DNA of 64,000 nucleotides, from the NCBI RefSeq assembly GCF_963422355.1, contig NC_085089.1:7714052-7778051 (forward strand), written 5' to 3'. This stretch comes from Corticium candelabrum (Eukaryota; Porifera; Homoscleromorpha; Homosclerophorida; Plakinidae). This document shows positions 17,467 through 30,068 of the stretch, one piece after another (position 1 is the stretch's first letter; every line of letters begins with the position of its first letter). The notes beneath the pieces are model-generated. The model ran no database searches. It was given only the letters and a program-made list of their open reading frames with translations, and was not told where the DNA came from. Made by a program: the position numbers and the translations under genes.

Positions 17467-18212
17467 ATGAGTATTCGTGCTGTTTGGGTTGTAAATCTAA
17501 ATGGTGACCGAGAAGTACTGTTTTCGAGGTATTAAACATTACAGATTGCAAATGAATATTTTAATCGTGTACATGATGACAAGGCGATATCCAACGGTGG
17601 AACGTCGAGCAAAGACGAGCACTGCCTACCATCCATTACCGTCCGACCCAGAGTGGTTAGACGCCATTCTTATGGAGTGCGGGGAGACTTATCATGGAGA
17701 TGAGGCAAGCATAATATGAAGACAACCAACCTGTCGGTCGACCGGTCGGTCCGTCGGTCGTGATGATAGAGCATCCGGGACTGCAATGTACACTGTCGGT
17801 CGGTCCATCGGTCTGTCGGGTCGGTCGGTCGGCTGTCTCAACTGTCTCTGTCAATCAAACCCATGCATTGTGTAGCGTTTGGTTTGCCTGCACGTTTCTT
17901 TGTTCTGTTGGGCTTTCTTCTTTCTGTGATGCTAAACATGGTAGTTACTTACATAGTTGGCACAGTGGTGTCGCTGGATAGGAGCCTGGGGGGCCTTGTC
18001 CTCAAAATATTTATCTCGATTAGGTGTGTCCTTTAACTAATAAACGTTAAACCCCAGCAGCTGGTCTTCCTAATTTGGAGTTCCAGCGATGACACCACTG
18101 GTTGGCAAAAGCAGCATCTCGCTATCCTTTATTTATCCATTAATTTTGTTTGTTAATTTTTGTTATTCAGATTACGATGCAAATAAATATTTTAACGATT
18201 GAATGCCTCCAG

Positions 18213-18262
<50 letters not shown>

Positions 18263-20278
18263 TATCTACTTTTTGTCAGCTGCCTTCCTCTCTACCAGCT
18301 TGCCCACATCGTCTGTTGTATGTATCAGTTGTATGTCCTTGCTTGTTGCTCAAAAACGCTTCACATAATAGATGCAGTTTGTTGAAGAGCGGGACACATG
18401 TGACAAGTCGGTGAGAAAGCCAGTTTATGAGCTTTTTAACGGAAAGCAGTGGCCACTTGTGGTCTTGGAAAAGGTTGATTTGTTATTACTGTCTTTTATG
18501 TGTGACTGAAAGCACAGTATGTTATTTATTTTCAGTACGGTCTTCTTTTCTGCTGCTTGCCCCTCTTAGAATCTAGTAGTTCAAACAAGAGACCATCCTT
18601 AGTTGAATTGTAAGCTCAACTAAGTTTCATTAACAATACATTTCAGAGGATTTTATGTTTGTAATATATAGACCTGGCGTTTCAGTTGGATTTGATTTGC
18701 TAGAGCAGTTGGCAGAATTTCTTGGTCCCCAGGCAGCAGTTCTTGGCACAGTGAGACTCACTTGCTTTTGTTTTCTTGTGGAAACAATTGTGGGTTTGTT
18801 CTGTGATAGACTTCTGTAAAATTGAGAGACTTGTATAATTATCTAAACATTGCTGCACCGTTTGGAAGTCCAATTGACAGCAATCCCCACACAATCAAAT
18901 CGGTTCTTCAGACAAAACTGCCACCTTGGACTTTAAAACAAAAGGTGAGTGCACTGTTGGATGTTGTTGGATCAAGCAAGTGATGTTATTGAGTTGTAGC
19001 AACCAGCATGGAAGCCATTCTTGTACAAGGGAAGTCCGAAGCTACACTTTTTAATCAAAGAACAGATTTGGGCCGTACAGTATGACAACAAGACTACACC
19101 AGATGTGTGGGAAATTGCAGGTACCATCATGTGCAAGGTACTTCAATTGTTGTGTTTCTCGCTTGTTAATTGGTGACAATATCAGATTTGGGTTAGGCTG
19201 AGCTTGAGGGTTTACCCGATGTGTCTGTTATTATCACTGTTCCAGATGAGGGATCTCCACTTGATCATATTGTTGTTCATCCTTGTGTCCAGTCTGGTGA
19301 CACTGAAGAACCTCCACTGCTGGCCCAATCATTGAGTGAGTCTCTTGCTGCTGCTGCAGCTTCTAACTCAGCAGCATTGAAGAGTCGTAAGCTGAAGTTT
19401 TCTCCGCCGTTGGAGAGTTTTGTATTATGTCAATATATGGCATCCTCAGTTCCACATTTGCCTATCCGAGGTTTCTATCAAATGAAGGTTGTGTGATAGA
19501 TTGATCAATTTGAAGGATATACATGATTATTTATATACATTTGCGTGCAGGGAGAACGGGTAGTGAAGTTATTGATTCAACTGAAACTGAGCGACAAAGT
19601 AAAAAATCAGTTTGAATACTGCGAAGTACACATACCATTTTTCAACAGGTAGAGAAATCTAATTTAGTTTAATTGAGTGTATGGAAGTGATGTTTTGTGT
19701 TTAGAGGTCCCATCATTAATGCTGATGTCTCCCCAACATCAGCCATTGTCACTCCTTCAACAGACAAGAAAGCAATGATATGGAACATCGGTAGGTCTCT
19801 ACCATCTAATCATTTGACTTCACTCTTATTCCTATTGGCTAGGAAACAAATTCCCATCAAAGTCTTTAGAAATGTCGATGAATGCTACTGTATACTTTGG
19901 TGACCAGCCACCTGACCAGATCTCTTCTGCTGTAGATGCCTTTTGTGTGGGGCTAAATGCATACATTGAGGTCGGTTTCCATATTTACGTGCGCTGGTGA
20001 ATTTTGCCATGAACTTTCAAGAAATTGTAGATTCGTTTCAAGATGGCAGACTTCACTATTAGTGGATGCAACATAGATCAACGTTCGGTCACAGCGTATC
20101 CTAACGTTAAACCCAAATTAACCACAGGTTAGTGCAAACACGTTTGTATAGAAAATTTAAATCTCCTTTTTATGGAAATGTTGATGTAGTACGTGAGTTC
20201 TGCAGCACAACGTTTAGAATATGGAACTCCCATGGAGACGCACTTATGGCGTTACCTTTCTCTCAAGCTACTACATGA
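17467..20278 (+). CDS. AP5M1: AP-5 complex subunit mu-1
   Basis: Medium subunit of the AP-5 adaptor complex, which works with SPG11/SPG15 at late endosomes and lysosomes (family knowledge). Exons: 17467-17528, 17584-17704, 18378-18473, 18536-18609, 18672-18750, 18810-18944, 19000-19137, 19197-19487, 19551-19648, 19705-19790, 19843-19970, 20031-20127, 20190-20278; 497 codons (human 490). Clear blocks: MSIRAVWVVNLNGDREVLFS and RRYPTVERRAK at the start, then the mu-homology domain with GSPLDHIVVHPCV, FSPPLESFVLCQY, IRGFYQMKGE, EYCEVHIPFFNRGP and a C-terminal RIWNSHGDALMALP. Intron 2 (17705-18377) has a GC donor (GAG|gcaagc) and is the longest. It holds a MITE, GGTC-rich simple sequence and a TA microsatellite. 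The stop is TGA at 20276. The gene follows the FGD-like gene on the same strand with only 210 bp between them. Confidence 0.95.
17956..18107. mobile_element. hAT-like MITE in AP5M1 intron 2
   Basis: A 138-bp element (17963-18100) with terminal inverted repeats CAGTGGTGTCGCTGGA and TCCAGCGATGACACCACTG, flanked by perfect 7-bp direct repeats GTTGGCA (17956-17962 and 18101-18107). The CAG start and the 7-8-bp duplication are hAT-like. It has no coding capacity. Confidence 0.82.
18214..18258. repeat. (TA)n microsatellite
   Basis: About 22 TA units in AP5M1 intron 2. Confidence 0.95.
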
Positions 20279-20829
20279 CGAATATCCGAAATATAATGGG
20301 TGGCTGCTGCGTACACGTTCAAACACATACAAAACTTGGTGTCACCCAACCATCAATATTCATCTACTCTAGTTCCATTATTGTGTATTGCTCTCTATTC
20401 AACAAGCGCTACGTCTTCAGACTACGTTTTGTACTTTCTTCTATGAAGGTTACTAATTATTCGACAGATTGATTGATCTGTTATTATATATATAGACGAA
20501 ACTGCTATTGAGTTGTGTAAGGATTGTTGTTGATTTAGTCATTTGGAGCACAACAACTTAACAGAATTTTTGGTTTACAGCTAATCAAAAGATATAAGTA
20601 AGATGTGGTGTGTATGTAGACCATAGATAGATGGTTGGTATATACCACTAACCCTATGCATTAGCTAATTGATGACAGTGGACTGTTCACAGTCACGTGC
20701 GTTCGTGGGTTCATCCGGAAAGGGCGGTCCGAGTCTGTTGTTTTTGCACGTGAACTTGTCACTCGGTTTAGTAGCAGTAGTTTGTGTGGTAACGAGTGTA
20801 CGGTGCTTGCAATAATCTGTAGTCTAACA
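20279..20829. other. Intergenic region, AP5M1 to death-domain gene
   Basis: About 550 bp between genes on the same strand; should hold the AP5M1 3' UTR and the promoter of the next gene. No gene, RNA or repeat recognised. Confidence 0.55.
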
Positions 20830-23800
20830 ATGTGCGAATGGAAAAGGTGTACTGAATCTACTGGAACGCAGATTGTTGAGCTACTGATTGTCAATTCTTC
20901 GCTGTTGCGGGAGTTGCGAGAGGACAGTGCCGGCCGAACGCTTTTGACTCAAGAGGATCATAAAGAAATTCTAGAATGCAAAAGCGCTAGAGATAAAGCT
21001 GAAGCTTTGCTGACGAAGCTGAGTCGAAAACGACCTTCCAACGGAACGATTCGTAAATTTTGTGGGGCACTGCAAGCGACAGGACAAAAACGATTGTCTC
21101 AAATTATGGATGAAAGTTTGAAACAAGAATATGGACGCAGGCTATTGATGTACTCTGTAGTAGTCAACGAACCGGATTCGAGTTAGGAAATACGAACTGA
21201 ATCGTAGTCACAGAAGTACCATTAACTGGGTTGTTTGTTTGTTTGTTTGTTTGTGTGTATATAGGATCTAATAGTCCCACGCTGCAGCGGCAAGTACCTG
21301 CTGACATGATGGACACCGTGGCGCACGTGGTCGGTTCGAGGTGGAGGCATCTGGGTTCCGAGCTCGGTTTGAGCGAGTTTGAGTTAGGTAATAGTCGACT
21401 ACAAGCACTAAGAAGCGATGAAAAGAAGGCGAGGTACATTCTCCAAACGTGGGCTAACAGACGAGGCTCGATGGCCACCACGGCGGAACTTTTGAAGACT
21501 TGTAATCGAATTCAAGTAAAAAATAAGTTGGAAGCCGAACTACAACGAAAACAAAAAGGTTGGTACACCTAGCTTAGAGAATCTGCTGTGCGTTCCAACT
21601 ATCTATTACATCGAGTTGCGTGAACATTTTGTTTCAGACCCAATTGCGCGTTTGGGACCGTTCGCATCAGAAATTTTTCAAGAAGCCATGTTAAGAGGTC
21701 GTGCACCGTTATGCCGCGCTTTGGTTCACGTTGTGGGATCCGGAGAGAGGGAAAGAACTAATCTCATTTTGTCACTGCTCAAATCAGCGTTTGAGAAGGA
21801 CATGACGAAAGTTGAAAAAAAAGTTCACGTTGGTTTTTGTAGGGGTGCTAGCATGCAAGTGGCAACAAATGATGAGCATCTGGATGGTGCAATAGGTCGC
21901 TGTTTCTTGAAGGTGAAGAATGAAATATTAAAATCACGCGAACGCAGAAGTGCTTTACAGGAGTCTGTCAACACATCCCAACAAAACTTTGTTGACAGTG
22001 ATGTACAGTGTCTCTTGTCGGAAGGTATCGATATGCGATTGTTGTGTGACTGTTGCCAACTAACCAACGACCTCGCAACGGTTGTAGACAAGCTTGACAC
22101 CATGGAATCTATGAAGTCCAAACAAGAGTCTGAATGCAATGCTACTGAAGCAGCAATCAACTTCATTCAACACGCAACAATTGATTCGTTTTTTGCTATT
22201 CATCTTGCTCTTCTCGGTCAGTCAGTCGACTATCCAACTTCGCTATACATGCTAGTCTTTAAGCTCAGTCAGCTTGTTGGCAAACAGTCAAAGTTGAGTA
22301 ATGCAGACAACAGTTACGATGCTCTTTCTCTTGCTGGCAGAGCAATACAATTGTCTATTGCTGGGGAAAACGAAGAAGCAGTTGATGGTATGGGAACAGG
22401 TGAGGAAGTCGCCTATCCTCCTATGGCAATTGTTGGTACTCATACTGGAGAGGCTGATGTACAACTGAAGATAGACAATTACGACAGAATTGTTAACAAA
22501 GTTGTCAAAGAAGTGAGTTGTCACGAAAATGTGATTAAACCAAATAAACAAGTTGCAAGTTTGCGTCACCTGAAAGACACCAACCGTCACAAAGCAAGCA
22601 TGTTTTTCTGTGTCGATATTACAAAGGCAGGGAGAGAAGTGGAAGACACTGTAGCGATTGAGCTTCGGGAAAGAATTGTTGCCATGATTCGTACATTTTG
22701 GTCAGAAAGAGTACGAGAACAACCAATGAGATGGCATTGCTATGAAAAAGTTCTCAAGGCTCTTCGAAAGCAGTTACACAAGGGACGGTGCAGTTTATCA
22801 GCAGCCAGACTTCTTGCCAAGAGCCTCTGTTGCATGCCCAACTCTCATGAAGTCGAATCAGTATTGCGATACCTCAGAAGTTTTGGATCGGTCTTATACT
22901 ATCCTGAATGGAAGGAGCTACAGGATATTGTCTTTATCAATCCGCCGTGGCTTGTTAATGTTATGACAACATTTGTTATAGGCAAGGATGTGGCCTCTCA
23001 TCTTCAGCATCACTGGGATTTAGCCAGACTTCGTGGTCTCCTCACTGTTCCATTTGTTCAATTTCTTCTTTATCTGTCGGAGGTGTCCGTTGATGATTTT
23101 TCTGACATGATACAGATTCTCAGGCACTTTGGTTTCCTCTTTCCTTTTACAAGCTTTGTAGGAACCAAGTCAATATTGCAGGGATATTTTGCTCCGTTTT
23201 TGACCACTGCAGAGTTTTCAGGGCCTCCTGCATTTAAATTTGCATCATCCAACTTTCCCCCACCTCTAGTTTTTATGGCTGATGATGGTGGGCTGTTGTT
23301 GGAGCCGCTGTTTCTCCGTTTGACTGGTCATTGTCTAGAACACTTTCCTAAAAGACCAGAGCTGAAACGCAACCGTTGTGTTTTCCACACTCCAGATGGC
23401 CTTAATCTGGAGCTGTACTATTCCAATCGACGCTACATAATCACCACCCTGTTTACAATTGACACTTCAACTGCTTCCACTGACTTGAAGAGATGCTGTC
23501 TTGACTTGAGGCACTTTCTTCAAGAACAATTGGAATCGGTTAAAATGAGGGGAATGGCTGGTCTACGTTTGCAGCTTTGCCTTCTAGATGTTTCAAAGCT
23601 TAATAGCAGTTCAGTTCCTCTAAACGTTACTAGAGATAGTCTAGTACCACTGGATAAGTCACAGCTGCCTAACTCAGAATTGTGGAAACAACAACAAGAA
23701 CAAGAACAACAACAACAACAACAACAACAAGAGGTGCAGTTTCTTGAATTAATGTCAGTGCACATGGTAATAACTAAGGGAAAATGTACTTAGTCCGGAA

Positions 23801-25612
23801 GTCAAAGTTGTGCAACACTTGAGTGTACTGAGTCACAATCTGACAACAAACACGGTGAATTCGTGTTCGTCCTATTTACTAACATTTGACGTGTTATAAC
23901 AGTTTGTTTGTTTGTTATAGTCATTACAGTTGCTGATCTGCCTCTTTCTGTGTCGGAGTGCCTGTCTAGTGCGTTGAATACTGGGGAAGAACGAAGTAGT
24001 GTGCTTGATTATTACACAAACACGTCATCATTCAGATGTCTGATTCATGCATAGGTGGTTGGCGAGGATTGGCTGATAACTTGAATTTGGATGCATCTAC
24101 TCAGAATGATATTGCGCAGATGTATGAGGACCGTTGCGGAGGAGTGCTGCATTGTTGGGAAAGACGTGAAGGCAGAAACATGCAGCTCAAACTTATGTAC
24201 AACTCACTTAAGAAAATGAAACACAGAGCGAGCCTTAAAGTGTTAGATGAATTTCTTTCCACGTGTCGGGATAAGGCCCGCCAAGCTGTGGAGAATGTTC
24301 AAACAAAGGTTACTGTTGAATTGATTCAAATTGACTTCACTCTACTTGCAGCAACTGATGTATGAACCTGTGTTGTACAGGACAATGGCATGCCTAGTTC
24401 TTTCCAATTGCCAGACTCACATCTATCCAGTCAATCAATTGATCAAGTTCATTCACTGACCTCTAGTGAAGTGGGGGAGAACCCATCACACTGCGTTTCA
24501 ACCTTGCATTCTAAAGTTTGTGGTACGCAAGACTATTTGTGTAATTGAAATGTACAGTAGTAAGCTAAGTAATGTAGTTGTTGCTTCCAGATGAGCAATT
24601 GTTTGACACTGTCCAACCTGGCGTTTTCACTGAATTGCTGGACACTGCCAGTGAACTGAGCCGGCGAGTCGATGCTGTTGAAGAGGACATGTCGGTCACT
24701 CTTAGCCAATTGTCAGAGCTACATGACAAATGCAGTCAGATTCATAATGATGTACAGGTAGCAGACAGGAGGTGTTTGGATAAGACTGAGAACATTGCTC
24801 TTCACATTGGTGAAATCCAAAAAACCATCGGGAGCTTTCGGCAACAAATAAATATGGTTGCCCAAGCTCAGCGGGATGCAGAGATTTTGCAAGGCTTAGA
24901 GAGTCATTCTCATCGCAAACTTCCAGGTCAGATAGAAAGCATGCAAACTGTTCTCACAAGTTTATCACAGAAGTTAGAGCTAAATCAAGCTGAACAGCAG
25001 CAAACCAGATCTGACATTAGACAACTAGCACAAGACATTCATGAAATCAGAAATGTACGGAAACACAACAATGCTGGTTTACCTGATACAGTCGATGGTC
25101 TCCAAATATTGGAACTACTGCAGACACTTCTAGAAAGAGCAAGATCACCTGACGTGCATGATGCTCTGATGGTGAGACTGCCCTCTGAGCTACAAGCAGA
25201 CACAACTATACTTAAGAAAGATGGCGAGTGTCAATTAGAGTTTGCACTTGACAAAACTCCGACTACTATCAATTCAGTCACTGAAGTTGAGAAAAGTAGA
25301 AGAGGATTGAATAAAGGGAAAAGAGAGACAGATAGTGAAGTGGCTGTGCCATCATCTGCCAGTGCAGTGAAAGCTACGTCTGACACTTGTAAAGAATTTG
25401 AAAAGCAAGGGAAGTCACCCACAGCTGAGGCGACCAAGGACAGTCTAACAAGCAAACATCAGGAGCAAACTGGTTTGTCAAAAAGTAATGACACACAATA
25501 TCGTGGCATGATTACACCCATTGCCACCACTGCCATTCCCAGTTTAATATCAGATAGATCTAGACATCAGAATCAAGAGCACAGGAGACGAAAATGCTGT
25601 CAGATACTATAG
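20830..25612 (+). CDS. CARD-death-degenerate Roc-COR-death-coiled coil-CaaX protein
   Basis: Large signalling scaffold of ROCO type; I know no named orthologue. Exons 20830-21181, 21265-21558, 21638-23785, 23921-23995, 24055-24308, 24381-24522, 24591-25612; about 1428 codons. Domains: CARD at about 10-98 (TLLTQEDHKEI; RDKAEALLTKL; FCGALQATGQKRL); death domain at about 130-208 (VVGSRWRHLGSELGLSEFEL; YILQTWANRRG); Roc-like region at about 240-555; COR at about 559-970 with its hallmark FINPPWLVNVM; second death domain at about 932-1035 (WRGLADNLNLD; CWERREGRNMQLKLMY); then a heptad-rich coiled coil and a Ser/Thr-rich tail ending RRRKCCQIL. The Roc P-loop is degenerate (VVGSGERERT in place of GxxxxGKT) while a G4-like IVGTHTGE remains, so nucleotide binding is doubtful. 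The CQIL end after basic residues could be prenylated. The 3' end of the long third exon is the least certain boundary; a GT at 23718 is an alternative. The start is the first ATG before the CARD. Confidence 0.85.
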
Positions 25613-25952
25613 CAGCAATAGCACGACACATCTTTATGAACTATGGTAACGATAGTATATTTTCTATCACACCCGAGTAGTTCTGCATGTCTAGTACATA
25701 TCGATCTCACATGCATAAATTGCAGCATATACATGTATTCCTAAATTGTGTGAGTGAGTGCACAATATCATAAATATAAAACACAACTGACTCGCTTATA
25801 TGAACACGTTTGATCGACTACCTAGTTGTCTTCAGTAGTTCCTAGTAGGCGGACTGTAAACACATGCATGGCCTGGCTAGGCGAGACTAGACGCGCGGAC
25901 GGAGAGCAGCCTCGCAGCTCACGCCACAGTACGTGTGTACTCTACGAATCAG
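25613..25952. other. Intergenic region before MFS gene
   Basis: 340 bp between two genes on the same strand. No gene or repeat seen. Confidence 0.6.
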
Positions 25953-27458
25953 ATGAACGAAGGCGACGAGAATGGACTACGAGTGGAACAACTGGCTTTG
26001 CTCCGCAGCGATCGGCTTGTAGAAACAGTTGCTGGTAGTTTCATGGATGACGACACAGAGTAAGCTCTAGTACTTAATGTATGTTAAAATTTTATACTTG
26101 GAATGAAGTGAGTGTTTGCCGCGTCGTTCGGCTACGCCATCTTCACAGTAGGGAAATATTTGGTGATTCAGAAGACATACTTGATGATGGTTCGACCGCC
26201 CATGGCCAGGATCGACGCAGCAAGTTGAGGTGATGAAAGTCTATTGTTGTACAGTAGGGCCTAGACTTCTAATTGCTAATAATTATTCTTAGAATTGATG
26301 CCATTAGATGTAAGGTCAAGTAGCGGATAGAATAGGCTACGCAGTAACATCCAGGTTGATGGAACTAAGAAAAGGAGATACATGTACTTTACTTGCAATG
26401 TGATGGCTCAAGTGTACACGTGCGTGAGCGTACAGTACGCTACATGTAGGTGCCCCGGGATTTAATTATAAATAAGGACAATAGGTCACGTGGAGTGACA
26501 CCTACATGGTAGCCAGATCTAAGGAGCATTTAGCGGACTCAAGATTTTATTGTGTGTTTTTATATGAACAAACCAACAGTTTGATTGTTGCAATGTTTGT
26601 ATCATTCAGGGCCATGTAATGAGAGCTATATATTCTTTATAGTATATTTGCCATCACATAGCAGGTGACTAATAAACGATGTGGAACTTATCAATATTTT
26701 GGCATCTTCTGGCATATCTGATAATCATATGATATTGTAGTACATAAATGTGACTTTATTAGAAGAAGTGAATGGCCTTAGGTAAGCATGCACAACAACT
26801 TGAGCTTTAATTAATTGATTGGAGCATGTAATTCCAGTAGTACATAAGTTATCAATCACTCGTGGACAGTCTTTCAACATCTCTCAATTTGAGAACAAAC
26901 TAGCTGTTTGAGGGTGGAGTATCTGGATACATTAGCGCATCACAGCAAAATGGTTAACTGAAACACATATACTCGTAGCAATCATATCACTACTATACAT
27001 TCTTACTAGTTGTTATGATGATGTTGCATATACAGTACTGAGTAGCTAGTCACTTCTTAGTCATTTGACAATGTAATTGTTGCTTGTCTAGATTATGCCT
27101 TATGGCTTCATTTGCCTTTGGTTTCTCATTCTATGTCTATTTGTCAACTGTGGGAGGTATGTGATGGATATTAAGCATTGCCTGAAGTTGTTGCTTTATT
27201 GTGCTATATTGTTGCATGTACATAGTCCTTCCATCGCAAGTGCTCGTTCTTGTTGGTAGTAAGGACAAGGGGAAATTTTTGGCAGCTGTTGTTGGAGCAG
27301 CAGGAGGTAAGTGGAGCTGATCAGCTTTGGCAAGCTGCATAAACATGTTTTACTTCCACAGTTGTAACTTAGGTATGAACGTGCATTTTTGTCTGATAGC
27401 TATGTCGCATGAGTATTATGTTGTCAAGACTGTACTACATACAGTACGTGTGTGCGTG

Positions 27459-27530
<72 letters not shown>

Positions 27531-30068
27531 GAATTATTGTGGTTATTATTGTTGTTGTTGTTAATTGTTGTTGTCCTCATCATTGTTGTTTATTTATGTA
27601 TGAAGTTCCATTGCTGAGTCAAGATGATTAGATCAATGATAAATATGTTGCCTTGCTTTTGTTTAGTTATTACATTTCTTGTCAGTCCTCTTGTTGGGAC
27701 GCTAAGGTACAGTAGTGTTCAGTAGTCAGAGTAGTAATGTATCAATGTGTTCTTATGGAGTCTATATTTACTTGTAGTGATCGGCTGCAGACTCGCTTTG
27801 GTAAGAGGAGTCCAATTATTTTGATCTGCAGCATCATTTTGTGGTACTGTACCACGTTTTTATCACAGCATTCTAGATTTACTAAACAAGTTGTTTGTTG
27901 GTATTTTTGTAGCATTCTAATGTTTGGCTTAGCATGGGCTGCTCCAACTCTTCCAGGCTGTCAAACAGAGTAAGCACCATTAGTAAATATCAAAGGAGTT
28001 GAATTCCTAGTATTGTAATTATTAACTAAAGAGTGTCTAGTCTTGCAAAATGGTATAGCTACTGGAGTCTGAGTGCCTTGAACACAACAGTCAGGACTTT
28101 AATTTATTAAATGTTGGTAGGTCGTGCATATGAAGATTGAATGTTACATGAACTTAATTTCTTAGTTTATTTTTACTTGTGTCCTGATTAATTACTCTAG
28201 AACTCATCACTTTTTAGTTGGTTGTTTTTACTGTTGCAGTTCTTGTTATTCTGTGAATACGTCAAAACCCATTTGTTCTCATGATAATGATTCGGTGTGT
28301 TCAACGGCTGATACTGAAAACATAACTCTTTATGGCAAGTCGATCAATGCTTCTTCACAAACAGGTCATACTGATACAGATTTTGTTTGCAGGTGTGTAC
28401 TTTATTGTATATGCAGCGGTGGCTGGGTTGTATGCTGCTATCGGTACAGCCTGGAATGGATTGATTGCAGATGTGTGTCCAGATGACACACGGGGTAGTT
28501 TAACTCATACTTGATGAACGTAGGCAATTTTTGTTTATTACATTGTTGTTTTAGGATTTGTCTCTGGTATGGTCGGCTTATTTGTTCTTTTTGGAAATGC
28601 TGCTGGAGCACTGTGGAATGTGTTTTATAGAGTAATATTACCAACAGTGTGAAACTTATATCTATACATAGGATGGGATTACATGCATGAATCGATTGTT
28701 GTGTGAGTTAATTAACAAATAGGCAACTCAGTCAGCATTTAACCTCGTGCGGCTGATCAAAATTAATGTAATGTTCATTCATAACTCTAACTACTTGTTC
28801 AATTTTAGTGTTGCTTTTTATTCGGACTGTTGCTTTTAGACTATAGGAGTGTGGGCTACATATGCATCTGTGTCTGTGACTTTCTTTGTCACGGTGCTGA
28901 TTTGTTTGTTTGGAGCAAAAGAAGAGTCTAGTATAGGAAGAGTCAACAGGCAACCGCTTAGTGAGGAGAAATGCAAACTTCTAATGACAACGTATGACTG
29001 ACTAGAATATTTATTTCTTTTATAGATTTTAAGGCTGGAATCAAGCAATACTGGAAACCACTCAAAAGTTGCATACTGATTGTGTATTTATGTAGTGTAA
29101 TTGCTCAGACATTTTAATATACTTGCAGATTGGGACTTCTTTTGGGTGTTCATGACACGTTTTCTTATGCAAATGGGACTATACACAATCATTGGGTCAG
29201 AAATGTAAAGGTTGATGTTTACATTGGATGCATGCTTACGTTTGTTTGCTCAGGTATCTCTACTATTTTATGGTTGATGTCGTGAACCTCCCAAAATGCA
29301 TGTCACCAGAAAGAGCAACGGGACTTATAATGCTGCCACTTCTGATGGCGGGTGGTGTTGTGTATGCTCTACCACAATGGCTGTGCTATTAACAAGTTAC
29401 TGACACAATTTGTATTCTCTCTTCTAGCGGAATAATTGCTGGTAATTGGTCTGATCGTTTACAACGTCGTAAGCCTTTTGTTGCATCAGCAGGTAACCTC
29501 AGTGTCTGCATGATTTATACACAAACACTGACATTTAAATCACAGTCAGAGTCCAAAGTATTCATGACATTTTACGAACAGGTATTGTTATGGCAATCGG
29601 TTGTGCAGGATTCTTCACTTGGGTGAGAGACTTCTATCCAGGAATTGTGTTGGCAACGTTCATTGGTGGGTATAAAATGATGCCCTTAGAAACTACGTTG
29701 GAATCAGTTGATTGGGTAATCAATGAGCCTTATTATAGGCATTGGGTATGGACTGTATGTTACAGTGGATTATGCATTGCTGTTGGATGTGCTACCAGAC
29801 AAAATGAGCAAAGGGAATGACATTGCTGTCTGGCATCAGGTTTGGCTAATTGAAAGACATGACGTGATTTTAATTTAACTGTTTCATACTCTTTTAGTCT
29901 CTTGTGTTGCCTCAATTCTTGGCTGTTCCTATTGCTGGTGTTGTTGTTGACCATCTACAAAAAGTCGGCTGCAAACATGCTCTTGGTTATGTTGTGTTAT
30001 TTGTTATCACTGGATTTTATTTTCTATTGAGTGGAGTATTTATTCTTTTTGTGAGAAAAGTCAGATAG
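25953..30068 (+). CDS. Major facilitator superfamily transporter
   Basis: Polytopic membrane transporter, substrate unknown. Exons: 25953-26059, 26149-26229, 27092-27156, 27226-27306, 27667-27706, 27778-27969, 28240-28364, 28393-28494, 28555-28631, 28840-28960, 29026-29067, 29129-29195, 29254-29361, 29428-29492, 29582-29665, 29739-29839, 29898-30068; 542 codons with all phases agreeing. A charged cytosolic N-terminus (MNEGDENGLRVEQ) leads to about 12 hydrophobic segments, the first being LCLMASFAFGFSFYVYLSTV. MFS loop motif A is clear in the first half (GTLSDRLQTRFGKRS) and in weaker form in the second (GNWSDRLQRRKPF). A Ser/Cys/Asn-rich loop (exon 28240-28364) with NTS, NIT and NAS sites looks extracellular and glycosylated. 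The segment FFWVFMTRFLMQMGLYTII resembles prokaryotic and protist MFS proteins more than the animal SLC families I can recall, so the exact family stays open. Poly(A) signals AATAAA lie just after the stop. Convergent with the next gene. Confidence 0.85.
27458..27529. repeat. (TG)n microsatellite in MFS gene intron
   Basis: About 35 TG units in the intron 27307-27666, followed by a TTG/GTT-rich stretch. Confidence 0.95.

Noticed and set aside
26293-26309. Possible tiny third exon of the MFS gene (IDAIR)
   Set aside because: Its phase does not fit the next exon, while exon 2 joins the first membrane-segment exon directly in frame.
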